64,000 bases of DNA from JABAAE01 sp905480545 (lineage in GTDB: Bacteria; Planctomycetota; Planctomycetia; Pirellulales; Pirellulaceae). The position numbers were made by a program, and so were the translations under genes. Below are positions 27,129 through 38,042 of the stretch, piece after piece. The notes under the pieces are model-generated. The model saw nothing but the letters and a program-made list of their open reading frames with translations. It had not been told where the DNA came from and did no database searches. How positions within the stretch are numbered: position 1 is the stretch's first letter; each line of letters starts with the position of its first letter. Location of the stretch: NCBI GenBank assembly GCA_943788025.1, contig CALSOR010000002.1:1426001-1490000 (forward strand), written 5' to 3'.

Positions 27129-29531
27129 ATGGCAAAAAAAGCAAAACTTGACTTGAGCAGTGACGGCCTTAAAAAAATGGCCGTCAGACATTGCGAGAAG
27201 GCGGTTTTCGCAACATGCGCCGTCTTATTGTTGTTGTTTGTCTATTTCGGTTTCTCCCGTGAAGTATTCGATGATAGTAAGGTTAGCCCGAAGAAGTTGA
27301 TTGACTCGGCCGCAAGGTCGGAGAACAACATTGCGTCCACGAAATGGGACGAAGATACCGGTTCCGATGAAGAACCCAGCTTCAAAACCTATCGGGTTCC
27401 TAACTTGGGTATTCCCAAAAAGGTTGAGCGTTTGTTGGCGGACAAGATTGATGCGTCAGTTTATCCCGCACCGCCCATCGGAAACCTTCAGGAATCGGCA
27501 AAGCCCAAACGCATGAAACCGGAAGTGTTTGCTGTTCAGGATGTGAACGCCCAGTTTGGCTACCAGTATCTTGCAGGTCAGAAGATTGGTGGCGGCGCGA
27601 TCAATCAACTTGCGATGGCGCCTCTTGTCGTTGAAGAGGAGCGACCAGAGAAAAAATCAAATAGCGGCGGTTCGCGTGGCGGACTTGGTGGTGGATCCGG
27701 GTCAGGTGCTGGTGGAATGTCGGGTAACGGTAGCATGCAAGATGGAAGTGGCGCTGGATCCGGATCGGGTGCCGGTGGGATGGGTGGTAATGGTGGAATG
27801 GGTGCTGGTGGTAATAAATCCGCTGGTCCAACCTATCCAACAAAGTCTGTGCCCAGCTACCTCTTGGCTGAAATGGAAGGCGTTCCAGCAGGTGGCATCG
27901 AAAATGGTGGTGTGATTCAGAGGCAAATGGTAAGTGTCACCGGATTGATTCCATTCAAGAAGCAGTTTGAGGCATACGAAAAGGCGTTGGCTGGCACAAG
28001 AAAATACAGTCCTGAAATAGACTATCCAAAATACATCGGGTTGATCGTTTATCGGCGGATTAATGGTGGCGAATGGGTCGATGTCTCCGATGCAGTGAAG
28101 CAGGCTAACGAGCTTGTAACCCCCGTTTTGGTCCCAAATTTGGTCGAAGCTGACAAATACGATCCATTTATCAATGCCCCCATTCCATCGATTTTGATGA
28201 CCAATTTTGACGATTTTGTCACGCATCCAAAGTTGAAAGTCAGAGATTTCTTGGTCGGGATGGATGCCGAAAAAGACGACGGCGGTGAATCGAGTGATGA
28301 AGGTTCCTCGGGTTTTAACAACCTAAACAACTTTAACGGTTCAGGCGAGGAAGATGAGGAAGATGAGAATGGTGATGCGAAAAAAGTCGTAAAGTACCCA
28401 ACGTCTGGCACCTCGCCCGAATTCAAGCAGGTGAGGTTCTTTGACCTTCTGACGGGGCAGTCTCCCAAGATCAAAGAGGGTGATAAGCTCGAATATAAAG
28501 TAAGTGTTATTCTTTCCAATCCCAATCTCCCGATGGCTTTTGTCAAGGGTGAAAAACGCAAGATGGTTTCTGGGATGGGCGGCATGAATAGCGGTCGTGA
28601 AGGTCCGTCTTCCGGCGGTGGCGGCAGTGGTGCGTCAGCAGGAGATGGCGAAAGTGCCGGCGGCAATATGACCGGCGACGGTCGAATGAGCGGCGGTTCC
28701 GGTTCCGGTTCAGGAAAAGAAGGTGAAGAAGACAATCGGAATAAAATTGCGGAGTTGAAGGCCACCATTGAATTAGAAATGTTGGGCAACGAAGCGATCT
28801 CTGATAGCGATTTGGCTGGAAGCGTCCGTCCAGAAATTTTAAAGATCAAAGCCTTGGGGCCGGCTGATTTGGAGGATAAAGACATCGTCAAAAAATATGG
28901 AATGATTGGCCCCGAAAGTGGTGTGTCCCAGCCAGTCACGTTCGCCCCATTGTCTGACCAATTCGTTTCCGGCGGCGTCGATCCGTTGACTATTCGTCGA
29001 GCTCAAAACGTTGAATTTTTCGACGCCGATCCAACAGCGAAAATGGTTGTATTGGTACAGGATCCGAAGATCGCTTTGAGTGTGCCGGGTATGACCGATG
29101 TATCTGCTGGTTCCCCGTTGGTGTTTTCTTCACAAGCGGAGATTTTTAACCCGCTCGATTCCACGATTCGAATTATTGGCGATCCGCAGGTTGGCGAAGA
29201 TGGAGAGCCGATCGATGGCAAATTCACAGATTATTTATTCAATTCTCGCGGGATTGTGCTCGATGTGACGCCTACGAGAACGATCAAGGCCGTGAATTCA
29301 AAAGATGAATACGTCACCCCAGGCGAAGTATTGGTGTTCGATGGAAGTGGCCGGTTTTCGCTCCGCAATGAGTTGGATGATGTCGGCGACTTCAATCGTC
29401 TCACGTATGTTGAAAGCGATACGCCCAAGCCCACCAAGAAAAAATCAGGCATGAGTGGATTTGGTGATGGTGGTCCAGGCGGCAATCGAGGTGGCCTAGG
29501 TGGCGGTGGAGGTGGTACGCCAGGGAATTGA
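27129..29531 (+). CDS. Large Gly-rich single-TM membrane protein (PilM cluster)
   Basis: A 800-aa protein with a basic cytosolic start, one TM helix (about 22-42, AVFATCAVLLLLFVYFGF) and a long extracytoplasmic part. It carries three Gly/Ser/Met-rich stretches (about 180-235, 480-540 and the C-terminus) and acidic linkers. Beta-rich blocks lie between them (GLIVYRRINGGEWVDVSDAV; KLEYKVSVILSNP). The overall plan matches the preceding gene, so they may be paralogous partners. I know of no named family. A start at the ATG at 27129 is supported by a GGAG four to six bases upstream. The run ends here. Confidence 0.62.
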   Translation: MAKKAKLDLSSDGLKKMAVRHCEKAVFATCAVLLLLFVYFGFSREVFDDSKVSPKKLIDSAARSENNIASTKWDEDTGSDEEPSFKTYRVPNLGIPKKVERLLADKIDASVYPAPPIGNLQESAKPKRMKPEVFAVQDVNAQFGYQYLAGQKIGGGAINQLAMAPLVVEEERPEKKSNSGGSRGGLGGGSGSGAGGMSGNGSMQDGSGAGSGSGAGGMGGNGGMGAGGNKSAGPTYPTKSVPSYLLAEMEGVPAGGIENGGVIQRQMVSVTGLIPFKKQFEAYEKALAGTRKYSPEIDYPKYIGLIVYRRINGGEWVDVSDAVKQANELVTPVLVPNLVEADKYDPFINAPIPSILMTNFDDFVTHPKLKVRDFLVGMDAEKDDGGESSDEGSSGFNNLNNFNGSGEEDEEDENGDAKKVVKYPTSGTSPEFKQVRFFDLLTGQSPKIKEGDKLEYKVSVILSNPNLPMAFVKGEKRKMVSGMGGMNSGREGPSSGGGGSGASAGDGESAGGNMTGDGRMSGGSGSGSGKEGEEDNRNKIAELKATIELEMLGNEAISDSDLAGSVRPEILKIKALGPADLEDKDIVKKYGMIGPESGVSQPVTFAPLSDQFVSGGVDPLTIRRAQNVEFFDADPTAKMVVLVQDPKIALSVPGMTDVSAGSPLVFSSQAEIFNPLDSTIRIIGDPQVGEDGEPIDGKFTDYLFNSRGIVLDVTPTRTIKAVNSKDEYVTPGEVLVFDGSGRFSLRNELDDVGDFNRLTYVESDTPKPTKKKSGMSGFGDGGPGGNRGGLGGGGGGTPGN

Positions 29532-29925
29532 TTGATAAAGCCATGTGATGTGATGACGCGACTCGGCTTTGTGGATCGGCGTTCGCGACTACGGCACATT
29601 CGTTTTTTGTTATTAAGCGAGCTAGGCGGCCCATGCTGGATCCGCAGGTGGTTGTGTGGGGCACTGGGGTGTTGAATCGATTGTTGCCGTAGGTGAGCAT
29701 TCAGGCGTCCTTAGGTCACGTGTGGGTGTTGATGGCTCGTATCGCAGGTGATGGAGTCCATCGGATGGATTGAGTTGTTTTGAATGGGTCCTTAGAGATT
29801 TTTTGGGATCTTTTGGGGGAGGCGGCACCTGTTGGTCCGCGGAGTTGGTTTTGGCTGGGCGCGAACACTACGCAGGGGTCGCCGTGCAAAAATCACCCCT
29901 GGCGGGGAAAATGCGGATGATATCG

Positions 29926-29994
29926 TCCTTGGCTCCTTGGCTCCTTGGCTCCTTGGCTCCTTGGCTCCTTGGCTCCTTGGCTCCTTGGCTCCTT
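29926..29994. repeat. 8-bp tandem repeat, about 8.6 copies
   Basis: The unit TCCTTGGC is repeated without interruption over 69 bp. As the unit is not a multiple of three, any reading frame through it gives a repeating octapeptide, which explains the spurious ORFs here. Confidence 0.92.
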
Positions 29995-30315
29995 CGTTTC
30001 CATTTCAGAAAAGAAGGGAGAATCGGGCGACGATTGAATTATTCGGCATGCCGTGAACCTTCGCGATTTCTGGTTTGAGCTGTTTTTCGTGCCGCGGTTG
30101 TTTTTTGTGGCAAAGTAGCGTTTGGAGGAAGCAAGCGTTCGGTTGCTACAAAAGAGCGAAAGCTGAGCTGGGCGATGGTGTGATTGAGGCTCTCGAAGCG
30201 TGTTGCGAAATCATCGATGGATGGCTGATTCACGGTAATGTTTAAGAAAATCAGCCATTTGACTAGAGTGGCGTAGAAATCCGGGCGATATTATTTTTTT
30301 GCTGTTAATCAACCA

Positions 30316-30343
30316 TTGACTAGCAAAGCGTCAAAAGTACAAT
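30316..30343 (+). promoter_or_regulatory. Promoter of the tRNA/23S/5S unit
   Basis: A -35 TTGACT (30316-30321), 16-bp spacer and -10 TACAAT (30338-30343), followed by a start region ~18 bp before tRNA-Ile. The close position implies transcription starts just ahead of the tRNA genes, not from a distant 16S gene. Confidence 0.65.
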
Positions 30344-30361
30344 ACGGGACTCTGATTTTGA

Positions 30362-30435
30362 GGGCGTATAGCTCAGTTGGTTAGAGCGCATCGCTGATAA
30401 CGATGAGGTCCCAAGTTCGAATCTTGGTACGCCCA
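30362..30435 (+). tRNA. tRNA-Ile (GAT)
   Basis: A 74-nt cloverleaf: acceptor GGGCGTA/TACGCCC with discriminator A, D-arm GCTCAGTTGGTTAGAGC, anticodon GAT in CTGATAA, and T-loop GTTCGAATC. CCA is not encoded. It lies directly after a promoter and 39 bp before tRNA-Ala. Confidence 0.97.
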
Positions 30436-30474
30436 CTTTGAATTGCTGTTTATTCAAATTGCAATTCAAAATCC

Positions 30475-30547
30475 GGGCCCGTAGCTCAATTGGGAGAGCG
30501 CCGCCCTTGCAAGGCGGAGGTTGTCGGTTCGATCCCGATCGGGTCCA
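30475..30547 (+). tRNA. tRNA-Ala (TGC)
   Basis: A 73-nt cloverleaf: acceptor GGGCCCG/CGGGTCC, D-arm GCTCAATTGGGAGAGC, anticodon TGC in CTTGCAA, T-loop GTTCGATCC. CCA is not encoded. The Ile-Ala pair is the usual 16S-23S spacer pair, here without 16S. Confidence 0.97.
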
Positions 30548-31177
30548 TTATTTTTTTATTTTAGGCATTGATCTTTTCTGCGATTGCTGAGAGAATCTTT
30601 GCTTGTGAGAGAGGCATTCTGAAACGGATTTCGGCAGTCAAAATTAATTTTTTAATAAATGATTTTGGCCATTGACCATGTTTTTCATGGTCGCTAAATT
30701 AGGACTCCTTCAACTTAAGACTTTTTCTTAAAAGCTTTAAGGGCCGAGAAATCCACTTTTAAAAAACGGTCTGTCTAGGCGTGTTGCTTGGCAGATTTAA
30801 GAGTTGTTTTCTCGTCTTTTTGGCGTTGTGTTTTACGGTTTCGGCCTAGGGCACATTTTGATCTTTGACAATTTAGATTCGTGGATAATTAATAATTATC
30901 TTCAGATAATTAGATGGCATCTAATAAATAGAGTTGTTTAATTCTGGGCTGTAGTGCTTGGCTAAGTCTGGTTTGTCTTCGGGCAATCTGGGAGTGGTAA
31001 AGTGGTATGGTTTAGTTGAAAACAATTTCCATAACTAATAGCGCCGAAGTTGAAAGTTTAGACTTTTAATTTTGGAGTCAAATAAATTCGAGCATCGTTA
31101 CCATGTGGTCTTGAGCATTGATTTTATGCTTGTTGATTTGTGATAGTCTTTCTTAGGCGTTTGCAAATTTTCGAGTG

Positions 31178-31189
<12 letters not shown>
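30548..31189. other. Leader between tRNA-Ala and 23S rRNA
   Basis: A ~640-bp AT-rich transcribed leader with no gene. Its last bases (TTGGATATA at 31178-31186) pair with sequence after the 23S gene to form the processing stem. Confidence 0.6.
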
Positions 31190-34045
<2,856 letters not shown>

Positions 34046-34057
<12 letters not shown>

Positions 34058-34372
34058 TACTCGTTCTCAATTCGTAGCTTTGCGGGTTGTGAACAGGAGT
34101 TTCCAGAGTAGAAGATGTAATTTTGATCAATAAAAGATCATATGTAACGTGGTCGAATTTCGTAAATACATTGTATTGCGAGTTCACAATAATTGTTTGA
34201 ATGGATTGCTCCATTCGGCGTAAGATTAAGGTACTTTTCTAGTTAGAAAATATATTAATTGTTGGTTGTGAAGATGCCATCAGTCCACGAATCAGTCAAA
34301 GATTGAGCGGTCTAAGTTAGATCGCTTGTCAGGAAGACAAGGGCAGTTCGGTTTAGAGATCGACTGCTCTTC
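34046..34372. other. 23S-5S spacer
   Basis: A spacer of ~325 bp with no tRNA or gene. Small hairpins (CTTGTC/GACAAG near 34325-34341) and a pre-5S pairing (GGGCAGT with ACTGCTC, about 34342-34371) are visible. Confidence 0.6.
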
Positions 34373-34480
34373 TTCCGGCGACTATATCGAAATGGTCACA
34401 CCTGTTCCCTTCTCGAACACAGTAGTTAAGCATTTCGAGCCGATGATAGTGCTGCAAGCGTGAAAGTAGGTATTGCCGGA
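34373..34480 (+). rRNA. 5S ribosomal RNA
   Basis: About 108 nt with terminal pairing CCGGC at the start and GCCGG at the end and the conserved core CACACCTGTTCCCTTCTCGAA / AGTTAAGC / AAAGTAGGT. Flanked by a pre-5S stem and a strong terminator. Exact ends are estimated from the pairing. Confidence 0.92.
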
Positions 34481-34487
34481 TTATTTT

Positions 34488-34522
34488 AAAAAGCCCCACA
34501 CATTGTGTCGGGGCTTTTTTTT
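34488..34522 (+). terminator. Rho-independent terminator of the rRNA operon
   Basis: Stem AAAAAGCCCC/GGGGCTTTTT with an inner ACAC/GTGT pairing and a one-base bulge, followed by a T-run. It closes the 23S-5S unit. Confidence 0.9.
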
Positions 34523-34627
34523 GCGCGCATTTTTCTACGTCTCGCATGACAATAAAAAAAGGTAAAATCTATAGTTCATGATTCAACCAGAACGCTGAGT
34601 AGATTAGGCCCAGGAGGGTTTCTACTT

Positions 34628-34691
34628 ATGATACTTATTGGTTTCGGTGGAGATTCTCAGTATAAATTCATGGAGGATGAAGCAATGAGTT
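34628..34691 (+). pseudogene. 5' fragment of a gene interrupted by the nested insertion
   Basis: An ATG at 34628 with an AGGAGG site at 34612-34617 begins MILIGFGGDSQYKF and runs directly into the left end of the IS3-family element at 34692. Nothing more of the protein is on this side. A decayed 3' part probably remains at 37488-37795. The gene identity is unknown. The strong ribosome site is the main support. Confidence 0.4.
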
Positions 34692-34845
34692 TGGTGTGCT
34701 CCCCAAAAGTGGTTCCAGATGTTACGAGAGTCTTTATGTCAATTTAGACAAGGAGATTTTGATGACGAAGAAAAAGGGAAAGCGGCACACGCCGGAGCAA
34801 ATAGGGAAGCGTCCAATAAATTGTTAGAAGTTTGAAAGTGGTCTC

Positions 34846-34872
34846 CCGAAAGGCGACAATGTCGCCTTTCGG
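34846..34872 (+). promoter_or_regulatory. Perfect hairpin ahead of the IS256 transposase
   Basis: The 12-bp stem CCGAAAGGCGAC / GTCGCCTTTCGG has a 3-nt loop. It lies between the left end and the transposase start (34919). It could stop or attenuate transcription entering from outside, as known for other insertion sequences; this role is inferred. Confidence 0.6.
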
Positions 34873-34918
34873 AATACACAAATTCAATCGTCGGTTGGCG
34901 CCGACGGGGAGACCACAC

Positions 34919-36112
34919 ATGAACGACTCTAATCTTTTACAAACACTTGGGCAAGTTTCTTCTGACGAAGCAGGGCAGATATTCCGAGATCATCTTCGCG
35001 GTTTTGTTCGCGAAATGATCAGCGATGTCATGGCTTCGGAAGTCACCGAGCTTTGCGGTCCTAAACACCAGCCCTCTTCCAGCCAGTACGTTCGTTCGGG
35101 CAGTAGCTCTGGCCGCGTGCTTGTTGACGGCGAACGGGAATCGGTCGTCCGCCCTCGGGTGCGAAAATATGGCGAGGATGGCAACAGCAATGAAGTCGTG
35201 CTTTCGACCTATGAAGCGGCTCGCGATCCGAGTCAACTTAAGGAATCCATCTTGCCCGCGTTACGTCACGGCGTGAGCACTCGCGACGTCGAGAAGCTCA
35301 ATCCCAACTCTCCTGGAGCCAAGAAATCGAGCGTATCAGCTCACTGGAAAAGCGTCGGCCACAAGTTTGTCGACGAGCTTCGTGGACGCGATTTGACGCG
35401 TACAAACTGGGTTGTGCTGATGCTTGACGGGATTCGCCTGAGCAAAGACCAACTCGCCATCGCGGCCATTGGAATGGACACTGATGGCCGGAAACATGTG
35501 CTTGATTTTGAACTGGGGAGCAGCGAAAGTGCTGAAGTGGCTCGCGATTTGATGGGGCGTTTGGTGAAGCGAGGCTTTCACTGCGACCGTCGGCTATACG
35601 CCGTTCTCGACGGTAGTGACGCTTTACGAAGTGCAGTGATCGGGTTCTTTCCCGAGGCGGTGATCCAGCGATGCCTGGTTCACAAGGAACGCAACATCAA
35701 GTCGAAGTTGTCCAAGAAGCACTGGGGTGAATTGTCTCGACTATTCAAACGGCTTCGCGAAGTCGAGGGCCGAGATGCGGCAACGGAAGTTGTTGATGAG
35801 TTGAAAAGTTTTCTTAAAAGCAAGAATGCTGAGTCCCTGAAGAGCCTTGACGAAGCGGGCGGCGATTTGATCGCACTGCAGTCACTAAATGTTCCGAGCA
35901 CACTGCACCGCAACTTGCTGAGCACCAACGCGATCGAAAATTCGTTCCGCAACACCCGCAACAAACTTGGTCGTGTGACACGCTTTCGCGCAGAGACCGA
36001 TCAAGCAACTCGTTGGATGGCTTATGCTCTGACTGAGGTCGAAAAAGGCTTCCGTCGAATCAGTGGATACGCCGATCTCCCCAAGCTCGTTGAGGCCCTC
36101 AAAAAAAATTAA
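34919..36112 (+). CDS. IS256-family (mutator-type) transposase
   Basis: A 397-aa protein from the ATG at 34919 (GGGGAG seven bases upstream; the frame is open to 34832). It has the Transposase_mut fold: an N-terminal helical region, then the DDE acidic residues as the Asp of VLMLDGIRL (first D), the Asp in YAVLDGSDALRSA (second D), and the Glu of LSTNAIENSFRNTRNKLGR (E). The KERNIKSKL block after the second D is also typical. Full length and intact frame suggest activity. It is expressed inside the nested element; the hairpins on each side limit read-through. Confidence 0.92.
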   Translation: MNDSNLLQTLGQVSSDEAGQIFRDHLRGFVREMISDVMASEVTELCGPKHQPSSSQYVRSGSSSGRVLVDGERESVVRPRVRKYGEDGNSNEVVLSTYEAARDPSQLKESILPALRHGVSTRDVEKLNPNSPGAKKSSVSAHWKSVGHKFVDELRGRDLTRTNWVVLMLDGIRLSKDQLAIAAIGMDTDGRKHVLDFELGSSESAEVARDLMGRLVKRGFHCDRRLYAVLDGSDALRSAVIGFFPEAVIQRCLVHKERNIKSKLSKKHWGELSRLFKRLREVEGRDAATEVVDELKSFLKSKNAESLKSLDEAGGDLIALQSLNVPSTLHRNLLSTNAIENSFRNTRNKLGRVTRFRAETDQATRWMAYALTEVEKGFRRISGYADLPKLVEALKKN

Positions 36113-36190
36113 AATATCAGCGCTAAAAATTTCCTGCGGAATTACCGGTGGGTAAATCAACCGACGAGGGACACATTTCACACCGTCGCT

Positions 36191-36231
36191 GGCGGCTTAA
36201 CGCGAGCTAGAGAAAGGGCTCGCTTGCCGCC
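36191..36231 (+). terminator. Long GC-rich hairpin after the IS256 transposase
   Basis: Nested stems GGCGGC/GCCGCC and GCGAGC/GCTCGC around a short loop, 80 bp after the transposase stop. There is no long T-run, so it may be a structured end element rather than a strict terminator. Confidence 0.5.
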
Positions 36232-36579
36232 TAAGTCAAACCACAGTAACCTTAAATATTCCGAGACCCAAAACTGACTTTTAACAACAAATCGGACATC
36301 CCCGCAAATAGTTAAAAAGCTTCGGGACGCGGAAACGATGTTGAATTCGGGAAAGGATCTGGCAGCGGTATTTCAGTCGCTGGAGATCAGCGAACAGACT
36401 TATTACCGTTGGCGCAATCAGTATGGCGGTATGAAGTCAACCGAAGCGAAACGCTTGAAAGAACTTGAGGCAGAGAATCAGCAGCTTAAGGAGATCGTTG
36501 CCGAGCAGCAACTTGATATCAAGATGTTGAAACATATCACGGAGGGAAACTAGTAAGCCCTGATCGGAAACGCGCCGCG

Positions 36580-37458
36580 GTGAACGAGCTTCAGAGCAAG
36601 TTTGCAGTATCTGAACGCAGGGCCTGCTTAGTGATTGACCAGCCCCGTCAGTCGCAACGTTATCAGCCGAAAGTCTCGAGCGACGAACCGGCATTGTTGA
36701 AAGATATTTTGAATCTTGTCCGTGAGTTTCCGCGGTATGGTTACCGATTGATCTGTGGCAAATTGCGTCAGCTCGGCTGGACGATCAATCCGAAACGTGT
36801 GTACCGCATCTGGAAGAAAGAAGAGCTAAAAGTGCCAATAAAAAAGCAAAAAAAACGACGAATGGGCGATAGCACGAATGCAAGTCATCGCCAGCGTGCT
36901 GAGCACCCCAACCACGTTTGGAGTTGGGATTTCATCTTCGACCGCACAGCTTCAGGGAAAGCATTGAAGTGGCTGAACATCGTTGACGAATTCACTCGTG
37001 AGAATCTTTGCCTCGAAGTTGGGTATGGCTTTACCAGCGAAGACGTCATTGATCAGCTCGCCCACATTTCAAAAGAACGGAGTCTACCGAAATTCATACG
37101 CAGCGATAATGGTCCTGAGTTCATTGCCGAGAAGCTTAAAAATTGGCTTGCCAATCTGGACGTTGGCACGCTTTATGTTGCTCCAGGGAGCCCTTGGGAA
37201 AACGCTTTCGCCGAGAGTTTCAACAGCCGTTTCCGAGATGAGTTTTTAGCTTTAGAAGTCTTTGACAACTTGCAAGCAGCCAAGATCTTAACGGGTCAAT
37301 GGCGAAAGAATTACAACGAAGCCCGGCCACACAGTTCGCTTGGTTACGTACCCCCATCGGAATTCGCCCGGCAGTGTTCCGTTTCAGTCGCTGGCGCTCC
37401 TTCCACGGAACACTGCCGGAATAACACCACAAACTTTAACCAACCTGTACTCTCATAA
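36580..37458 (+). CDS. IS3-family orfB (integrase core)
   Basis: A 292-aa frame from a GTG at 36580; the frame is open back to 36517, overlapping orfA in the -1 frame. It contains the HTH_21-type start (YGYRLICGKLRQLGW) and an rve core with the DDE residues: D in VWSWDFIFDRT, D in FIRSDNGPEFIAE and E in NAFAESFNSRFRDEFL. The C-terminal block NEARPHSSLGYVPP is diagnostic of the family. Normal expression is as an orfAB fusion made by -1 frameshifting at a heptamer at 36544-36550, but orfA is cut upstream by the IS256 element, so full transposase cannot be produced from here. Confidence 0.9.
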   Translation: MNELQSKFAVSERRACLVIDQPRQSQRYQPKVSSDEPALLKDILNLVREFPRYGYRLICGKLRQLGWTINPKRVYRIWKKEELKVPIKKQKKRRMGDSTNASHRQRAEHPNHVWSWDFIFDRTASGKALKWLNIVDEFTRENLCLEVGYGFTSEDVIDQLAHISKERSLPKFIRSDNGPEFIAEKLKNWLANLDVGTLYVAPGSPWENAFAESFNSRFRDEFLALEVFDNLQAAKILTGQWRKNYNEARPHSSLGYVPPSEFARQCSVSVAGAPSTEHCRNNTTNFNQPVLS

Positions 37459-37487
37459 CCCCTGGTACAAAAAATGGGGGCACTCCA

Positions 37488-37795
37488 AGTTTAAGAAGCT
37501 TTACATCCTTCTTTCGTCTAACAAGGCTGCCGACGATGCGAAGGCCAAGAAGGGCGAAGTGGAAGAAATTGCCAATAGGCTCTCAGAACTAAATGTTCGT
37601 GGCTAGGAATTTCCAAAATTAGGCCCAAACGAATAATGGCCGAAAAGGTTTTACCGTTATCGTTCCGAAGCCATCGTGGTGTTTGGAGAGAAGCTGAAAG
37701 ACGCTGGAATTTCTTCAGTTTTGAAAGTCGAATTCGAAATCATCAAGGAATTATTTCGAGATTATGGTTTTCATCACCTGTATTTTCAAGATTGA
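37488..37795 (+). pseudogene. 3' remnant of a decayed gene after the insertion
   Basis: One frame gives protein-like sequence across the region: KKLYILLSSNKAADDAKAKK and EVEEIANRLSELNVRG, a stop at 37604, EFPKLGPNE, a stop at 37634, then FYRYRSEAIVVFGEKLKDAG to LKVEFEIIKELFRDYGF, ending at 37795. Two in-frame stops and no start suggest a decayed gene, perhaps the rest of the gene starting at 34628 (the frames differ by one at the rejoined site). The family is unknown. Confidence 0.4.
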
Positions 37796-38042
37796 ATTGC
37801 GAAGTTGTTTCTTTGGGGTTTAGAAACTTGCTTGTAAAATCAATTGATTCACTTTTTACGGAAGTGGAATCGTGCAGTTCAAGAATCGCGGCATCTTGCG
37901 GACTGATGTGTTTTGTCATTGTTTCACTCCCTGATTTTATCCATCCGATTGTCGTGTGCAATTGAATTGATTGCTTCGGCCGCTGCCATCAAGTAATGTA
38001 AGAGCAAACAAGTTCAGGTCTTCTTTTCTTCCGATCAACTCA

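Larger units (their letters stand above)
29532..30361. other. Gene-free region before the rRNA operon
   Basis: About 830 bp with no convincing gene. It contains an 8-bp tandem repeat (29926-29994), a duplicated CCAT(T)TGACTAG near 30255-30266 and 30312-30323, and the promoter of the tRNA/rRNA unit. No 16S rRNA motif was found here. Confidence 0.6.
34805..36303 (+). mobile_element. IS256-family insertion sequence nested in the IS3 element
   Basis: A ~1.5-kb element with imperfect terminal inverted repeats of ~28 bp (left beginning GGAAGCGTCC, right end on the other strand GGGGATGTCC, sharing TTGTT and AAGT further in). It is flanked by an 8-bp duplication GCAAATAG at 34797-34804 and 36304-36311, the size expected for this family. 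It carries one transposase gene, a perfect hairpin before it (34846-34872) and a GC-rich hairpin after it (36191-36231). Intact ends and ORF suggest it may still be mobile. Confidence 0.9.
34762..36553 (+). pseudogene. IS3-family orfA split by the IS256-family element
   Basis: The start lies at the ATG at 34762 (MTKKKGKRHTPEQI) with an AGGAG upstream. The frame is cut at 34803 and resumes at 36305 (VKKLRDAETMLNSGKDL). Removing the inner element plus one 8-bp duplication restores an uninterrupted frame of about 94 codons ending at 36553. The rebuilt protein has the usual IS3 orfA helix-turn-helix (ISEQTYYRWRNQYGGM) and a leucine zipper (LKELEAENQQLKEIV). A fragment from the ATG at 36338 (71 aa) could still be made. 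The transposase of this element is thus probably inactive. Confidence 0.85.
34692..37487 (+). mobile_element. IS3-family insertion sequence, itself interrupted
   Basis: Terminal inverted repeats TGGTGTGCTCCCC (34692) and, on the other strand, TGGAGTGCCCCCA (ending 37487) match at 11 of 13 positions. They are flanked by a 4-bp target duplication AGTT (34688-34691 and 37488-37491). It contains orfA (split) and orfB with an integrase core. Without the inner IS256-family element and one inner duplication the length is about 1289 bp, normal for the family. The clean duplication shows direct insertion, into a gene-like frame downstream of the rRNA operon. Confidence 0.88.

Noticed and set aside
28049..28939. 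Minus-strand ORF of 296 codons opposite the large Gly-rich gene
   Set aside because: Pro/Ser-rich shadow of the Gly/acidic-rich plus-strand gene, with no sensible start context.
29770..30078. ORFs coding for repeated SLAPWLLG
   Set aside because: A direct product of reading the 8-bp repeat in any frame; no ribosome site or family.
30259..30266. Second promoter at the duplicated TTGACTAG
   Set aside because: No -10 hexamer lies at a suitable distance from this copy.
29532..30361. Possible 16S rRNA or its remnant before the tRNA pair
   Set aside because: No conserved 16S block was found in this stretch.
37743..37961. Minus-strand ORF of 72 codons
   Set aside because: Hydrophilic, no ribosome site seen and it overlaps the plus-strand gene remnant, so it was not called.
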